From NCBI GenBank assembly GCA_002348535.1, contig DEBL01000225.1, positions 1-9,347 on the forward strand: a stretch of 9,347 bases of DNA, in the 5' to 3' direction. Origin of the DNA: Deltaproteobacteria bacterium UBA2957. GTDB taxonomy: Bacteria > Myxococcota_A > UBA796. This document shows, piece by piece, positions 7,007-9,347 of this stretch. The notes under the pieces are model-generated. The model made no database searches and was not told where the DNA came from. It saw only the letters and a list, made by a program, of their open reading frames with translations. The position numbers and the translations under genes are program-made. Position 1 is the stretch's first letter, and each line of letters starts with the position of its first letter.

Positions 7007-7567
7007 TTAGCTGACGATCAGCTTGCCCTTCATGATGGCCGAGTGGCCAGGGAAGGTGCAGAGGAAGTCATACTCGCCGGGTGCGGGGGCAGCGAACTCG
7101 ATGGAGTCCGAGGCACCGCCACCAATCATCTTGGTCTTGGCGATGACCTTGTCCTTCATGGAATCGGCGATGTAATCGGTGTCCTTGGCTGTCACGCCCG
7201 CCGCTGCGAAGGCCGCGGAGTCGGTGCCACTCGCGAGGAGCACGAAGTTGTGGCCCATCATGTCGACAGGCATCTTGCCAACGTGTTGAAGGTTGAGCTT
7301 CACAGTGCGGCCCGACTTGATTTCAATCTTGTCGGTGTTGTATTGCATCGCGTCGCTGGCGGTCAGGTTGATGGTCACCACAGTCCCGTCATCGACGACG
7401 ATCTCGGCCTTGACCTCAGGCTCGGGCTTCGGCTCGGGCTTTGGTGCGGGCTTTTCAGCGGGTGCGGGTTTGGCAGCAGCATCGGCTTTGGGGGCCTTGC
7501 TCTCTGGCTCAGCGCCTCCACAAGACGCGATGAATGCGAGCGAAAGCAACATTGTAAACAGTTTCAC
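7007..7567 (-). CDS. azu: Lipid-anchored azurin (type I blue copper protein)
   Basis: Small periplasmic electron carrier with a type I copper centre. It has 186 residues from GTG 7567. The N-terminus is a lipoprotein signal (MKLFTMLLSLAF) with lipobox IASC and Cys16; the +2 Gly fits outer-membrane sorting. Residues 17-56 are a Lys/Pro/Glu/Ala-rich linker with KPAP and KPEP repeats. The azurin domain fills about 57-186. Copper ligands are all present: Gly105 and His106 in MGHN, Cys170 and His175 in CTFPGH, and Met179. The family's usual N-terminal disulfide is absent, since Cys16 and Cys170 are the only cysteines. The layout recalls Neisseria Laz, an azurin behind a repetitive lipidated N-terminus. 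The gene follows the DUF6607-like gene on the same strand after 59 bases and may be co-transcribed. Partners of known azurins include nitrite reductase, cytochrome c peroxidase and terminal oxidases; none is visible here. An upstream in-frame start at 7651 would overlap the neighbour and bury the signal peptide. Confidence 0.95.
   Translation of the reverse strand: MKLFTMLLSLAFIASCGGAEPESKAPKADAAAKPAPAEKPAPKPEPKPEPEVKAEIVVDDGTVVTINLTASDAMQYNTDKIEIKSGRTVKLNLQHVGKMPVDMMGHNFVLLASGTDSAAFAAAGVTAKDTDYIADSMKDKVIAKTKMIGGGASDSIEFAAPAPGEYDFLCTFPGHSAIMKGKLIVS
7410..7480. repeat. Low-complexity repeat encoding the azurin linker
   Basis: Imperfect direct repeats of the type GGCTCGGGCTT / GGTGCGGGCTTT encode the alternating Lys-Pro-Glu-Pro and Lys-Pro-Ala-Pro linker between the lipid anchor and the azurin domain. 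Such tracts can expand or contract by slippage. Boundaries are approximate. Confidence 0.6.
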
Positions 7568-7572
7568 GGGTT

Positions 7573-7576
7573 CTCC
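7573..7576 (-). promoter_or_regulatory. Ribosome-binding site setting the azurin GTG start
   Basis: On the minus strand GGAG is followed by 5 nt and then GTG at 7567. This decides the start: it gives a clean lipoprotein signal peptide, whereas longer in-frame alternatives do not. Confidence 0.75.
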
Positions 7577-7626
7577 AGAATGCCGTTTGTACGGCGGGTT
7601 GAGTTGAGTTGTTGCAGGGGTAACGG

Positions 7627-8781
7627 TCAATTCGGCACAGATACCGAACAACCAAGAATTGAGTTGATGTGGGTGAGCTCGTCGGCTTTCGACGGCCGTT
7701 GTTCTGACATCACACTGTCAGCAAGTCCAAAGAGCAGTTCAAAGACCATCGTGTCTTTGCACGTGGGGTCCACGTGAACCACCTGAGCTTGGTTCAAGTG
7801 TTTGGTCCACGCTTTCCGAACCCGTTTCCAGTATCCGGATGTCGCTGCCCAGTACGTTTCAGCTTCGCTAAAATCAAATCCCACAATGCGTTCGTAGCGG
7901 TTGATGCCAAACTCGCGGGCCACAGCGGGTTGCTCGTGGTTGACGGTCTTGATGCCCGTGAGAACCGTCTTGGTGTTGTCTTGGCTGTGAACCCAGCCGG
8001 TGGGCAGAATGGTCAGACGGTTGGTGCCCGTCATCGTTTGGTAATCGGACCGCACGGTGCGCTCTCGTCGAGGCAAGGGTCGCCAGCTGTTCTGGCTGTC
8101 CCATGCGGAATAGGACCGGTTGTGGGACCAGGTGCCGCGCATGGCGTAACGGGGCGAGTCATCGACTTGGTAGACAGTCTGCTGCCACAGGCCCGCTCGC
8201 TGCTCTTTCGCAAGCGGCTGCGTTTCCCAATGGTTGTACCCAATAAACTCGAGCGCATTCTTCGGCTCGTACTCCCAGTCTTGGCGCCAATGTTTGATCA
8301 GCATGGGCCCTTGGACCGTGCCGTCATCCATTTCGAAAAACATCACGAGGATGTGTTGGAGCGAGATCTTCTTTTTGGAGTCTTCCAGAACGATGACGCG
8401 CTCGGTGGCCCACGACCGGTAGGGTGTCGCGAATGGAGTGCCGGTTTCGTAGACTTCGACTTCCAGAAAGTCGAACGATACCCGATAGTCGCCGGCCATG
8501 GCTAGGATGGCCCGGCGGTCGCGCTCCAGAGCACTAATGCCCTCCGATTGCAGCGCCACCCAATGCTCGCTGGGCTCGGTCGCCAGACGAACAGGCGGCC
8601 CCTTAGTGGTGCCGCCTCGAAGGCTCACGTCGTCGCGCGTGTGATTGGTCCATCCAAACACATAGGGTTTGTCTTTGACTTGGACCGGTTTGGCGTAGGA
8701 CGCCGATCCCCCGTCGGTGTTCGACGAACTTGAAGGCATCGCCAGCGCCGTCATGGCGCCAAGAAGTAAAGTCCACAGCAT
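7627..8781 (-). CDS. Secreted protein of unknown function, resembles DUF6607 family
   Basis: A 384-residue protein from ATG 8781. A G-rich run ending in GA lies about 5 nt upstream as a possible ribosome-binding site. The first 14 residues are hydrophobic and end in ALA, a plausible signal peptidase I site, although there is no N-terminal Lys or Arg. A Ser/Gly-rich stretch (17-28) follows. From residue 38 on, the sequence has the motif series I recall for DUF6607: FGW (42-44), RGGTTKGP (55-62), RDRRAILAMAG (87-97), SFDF (102-105), SWATE (123-127), ISLQHILVMFFE (139-150), KHWRQDWEY (163-171), YQVDDSPRY (204-212), WRPLPRRE (233-240), a TGWVH stretch near 261-265 and RYERIVGFDFS (295-305). No catalytic site is known to me. 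It lies 85 bases after the HmuY-like gene and 59 bases before the azurin gene, all on the same strand, which suggests an envelope-linked metal or heme locus. The family name is from memory, not a search. Confidence 0.85.
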   Translation of the reverse strand: MLWTLLLGAMTALAMPSSSSNTDGGSASYAKPVQVKDKPYVFGWTNHTRDDVSLRGGTTKGPPVRLATEPSEHWVALQSEGISALERDRRAILAMAGDYRVSFDFLEVEVYETGTPFATPYRSWATERVIVLEDSKKKISLQHILVMFFEMDDGTVQGPMLIKHWRQDWEYEPKNALEFIGYNHWETQPLAKEQRAGLWQQTVYQVDDSPRYAMRGTWSHNRSYSAWDSQNSWRPLPRRERTVRSDYQTMTGTNRLTILPTGWVHSQDNTKTVLTGIKTVNHEQPAVAREFGINRYERIVGFDFSEAETYWAATSGYWKRVRKAWTKHLNQAQVVHVDPTCKDTMVFELLFGLADSVMSEQRPSKADELTHINSILGCSVSVPN

Positions 8782-8808
8782 CAGATTCCCCCCCGGGTTG
8801 AACGCACA

Positions 8809-8826
8809 AGCGGGGTGTTGCCCGCT
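8809..8826. other. Small intercistronic hairpin
   Basis: AGCGGG (8809-8814) and CCCGCT (8821-8826) form a perfect 6-bp stem with a 6-nt loop, between the HmuY-like stop and the DUF6607-like start. There is no T-tract on either side, so a strong terminator is unlikely. It could be a processing or stability element, or chance. Confidence 0.3.
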
Positions 8827-8866
8827 CGCTCAAGAGTTACCCGATGCAACAGTCGCCAAGCCAGTG

Positions 8867-9347
8867 TCATTCCGAGATTGCCGCCCATCGGAATGTGGGA
8901 AAGCCCGAGGTTCCGCCTGCGCCGCCCTCTTCGTAGTAGGAAGTAATTTCCATCTTCCACACCACTTCGTTGGCGTCTTGCAGGACGTAGACTTGCTCCT
9001 TCGGCGTCACGAGGTGGTCGGGGAAGCCCGAATAGTCGTACCACGAGTCCAGAAAGTCAGGATTTGAGTCTGTCCAGTCGCCCGAAGGCACGCTGTTCAA
9101 TGAATCGAAGTCCTCTCCACTCAAAATCATTCCGCTTACGGTGACGGATGTCGCGGTGTCGTACCGCTTCCACGCGAAGTCCCATTCACTGGTGACCGGC
9201 TCGCCAGCACCCATGGAGAAGCAAACCCATGTGCCGCCGTCGCTGGCATCGATCTGAGTGAGCGAAGCATCGCCGTCCGCCACAGTGACGGCGAGGTCCA
9301 CGCCGCCGGTGCAGTTGATAGACGCGTCCGCATCGGCGTCCGCATCG
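8867..9347 (-). CDS. HmuY-like heme/iron-associated protein, C-terminal part
   Basis: An open minus-strand frame enters from the right edge and ends with TGA at 8869-8867, giving 159 visible residues; the N-terminus is outside the window. The first visible residues are an Asp-Ala repeat, a typical spacer in secreted or lipid-anchored proteins. The rest follows the HmuY pattern: GGTWVCFSMG (37-46), SEWDFAWKRY (53-62), then VSG, WYDY, HLVTPKEQVYVL (111-122), WKMEITSYYEEGG (130-142) and a final TFRW. HmuY of Porphyromonas gingivalis is a heme-binding surface lipoprotein that works with a TonB-dependent receptor and uses two histidines. Here the only visible His is at 111, with three Met residues that could serve as alternative ligands, as in some Bacteroidota homologues. 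An internal GTG at 9301 is not the likely start, because the frame continues upstream. Family assignment is by motif memory; heme binding is inference. Confidence 0.8.
   Translation of the reverse strand, partial: DADADADASINCTGGVDLAVTVADGDASLTQIDASDGGTWVCFSMGAGEPVTSEWDFAWKRYDTATSVTVSGMILSGEDFDSLNSVPSGDWTDSNPDFLDSWYDYSGFPDHLVTPKEQVYVLQDANEVVWKMEITSYYEEGGAGGTSGFPTFRWAAISE
9324..9347. repeat. 12-bp tandem repeat encoding an Asp-Ala linker
   Basis: On the minus strand the unit GATGCGGACGCC is followed by a near-identical copy, encoding (Asp-Ala)4 in the HmuY-like protein. The array continues beyond the right edge, so its full length is unknown. Confidence 0.7.

Noticed and set aside
7568..7651. 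Longer azurin start at 7651
   Set aside because: It would overlap the end of the DUF6607-like gene and put 28 polar residues before the lipoprotein signal; GTG 7567 has a GGAG site and a clean lipobox.
7043..7777. Plus-strand open frame of 244 codons
   Set aside because: It is antisense to the azurin gene, including the copper-ligand region; its Leu/Gly-rich part is only the complement of the Lys/Pro/Glu linker.
1..9347. CRISPR arrays, tRNA or rRNA genes, insertion sequences, phage or toxin-antitoxin genes
   Set aside because: I looked for regular spaced repeats, transposase motifs, terminal inverted repeats and tRNA-like features and found none.

Overview
The window looks like chromosomal DNA of a high-GC, Gram-negative, aerobically respiring bacterium. 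Two proteins carry lipobox signal peptides, the E1-E2-E3 genes for 2-oxoglutarate dehydrogenase are clustered, and there are secreted Ig-like and Asp-Ala-repeat proteins. This style is common in Myxococcota and related former Deltaproteobacteria. That placement is an inference from gene style only; no rRNA or other marker gene is present.

Layout. (1) Positions 1-684, minus strand: the N-terminal part of a lipoprotein with tandem Ig-like repeats, running off the left edge. (2) Positions 685-1062: a divergent intergenic region with no convincing gene, holding a weak promoter candidate, short repeats and small hairpins. (3) Positions 1063-6919, plus strand: a tight sucA-sucB-lpd operon encoding all three subunits of the 2-oxoglutarate dehydrogenase complex. 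(4) Positions 6969-7001: a perfect inverted repeat that probably ends transcription from both sides. (5) Positions 7007-9347, minus strand, read right to left: the C-terminal part of a HmuY-like protein (runs off the right edge), a secreted DUF6607-like protein, and a membrane-anchored azurin.

The standout is sucA. Between the N-terminal E2-docking segment and the catalytic core of a complete 2-oxoglutarate dehydrogenase E1 lies an extra Crp/cAMP-receptor-type cyclic-nucleotide-binding domain. Its long C-terminal helix runs straight into the first helix of the E1 core. The phosphate-binding cassette keeps its arginine, but the usual glutamate is a glycine. This suggests a ligand-gated or dimerisation-gated TCA-cycle enzyme whose ligand may not be cAMP.

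The minus-strand cluster (HmuY-like, DUF6607-like, azurin) looks like a cell-envelope metal, heme or electron-transfer locus. Its link to the OGDH operon appears to be convergent adjacency only.
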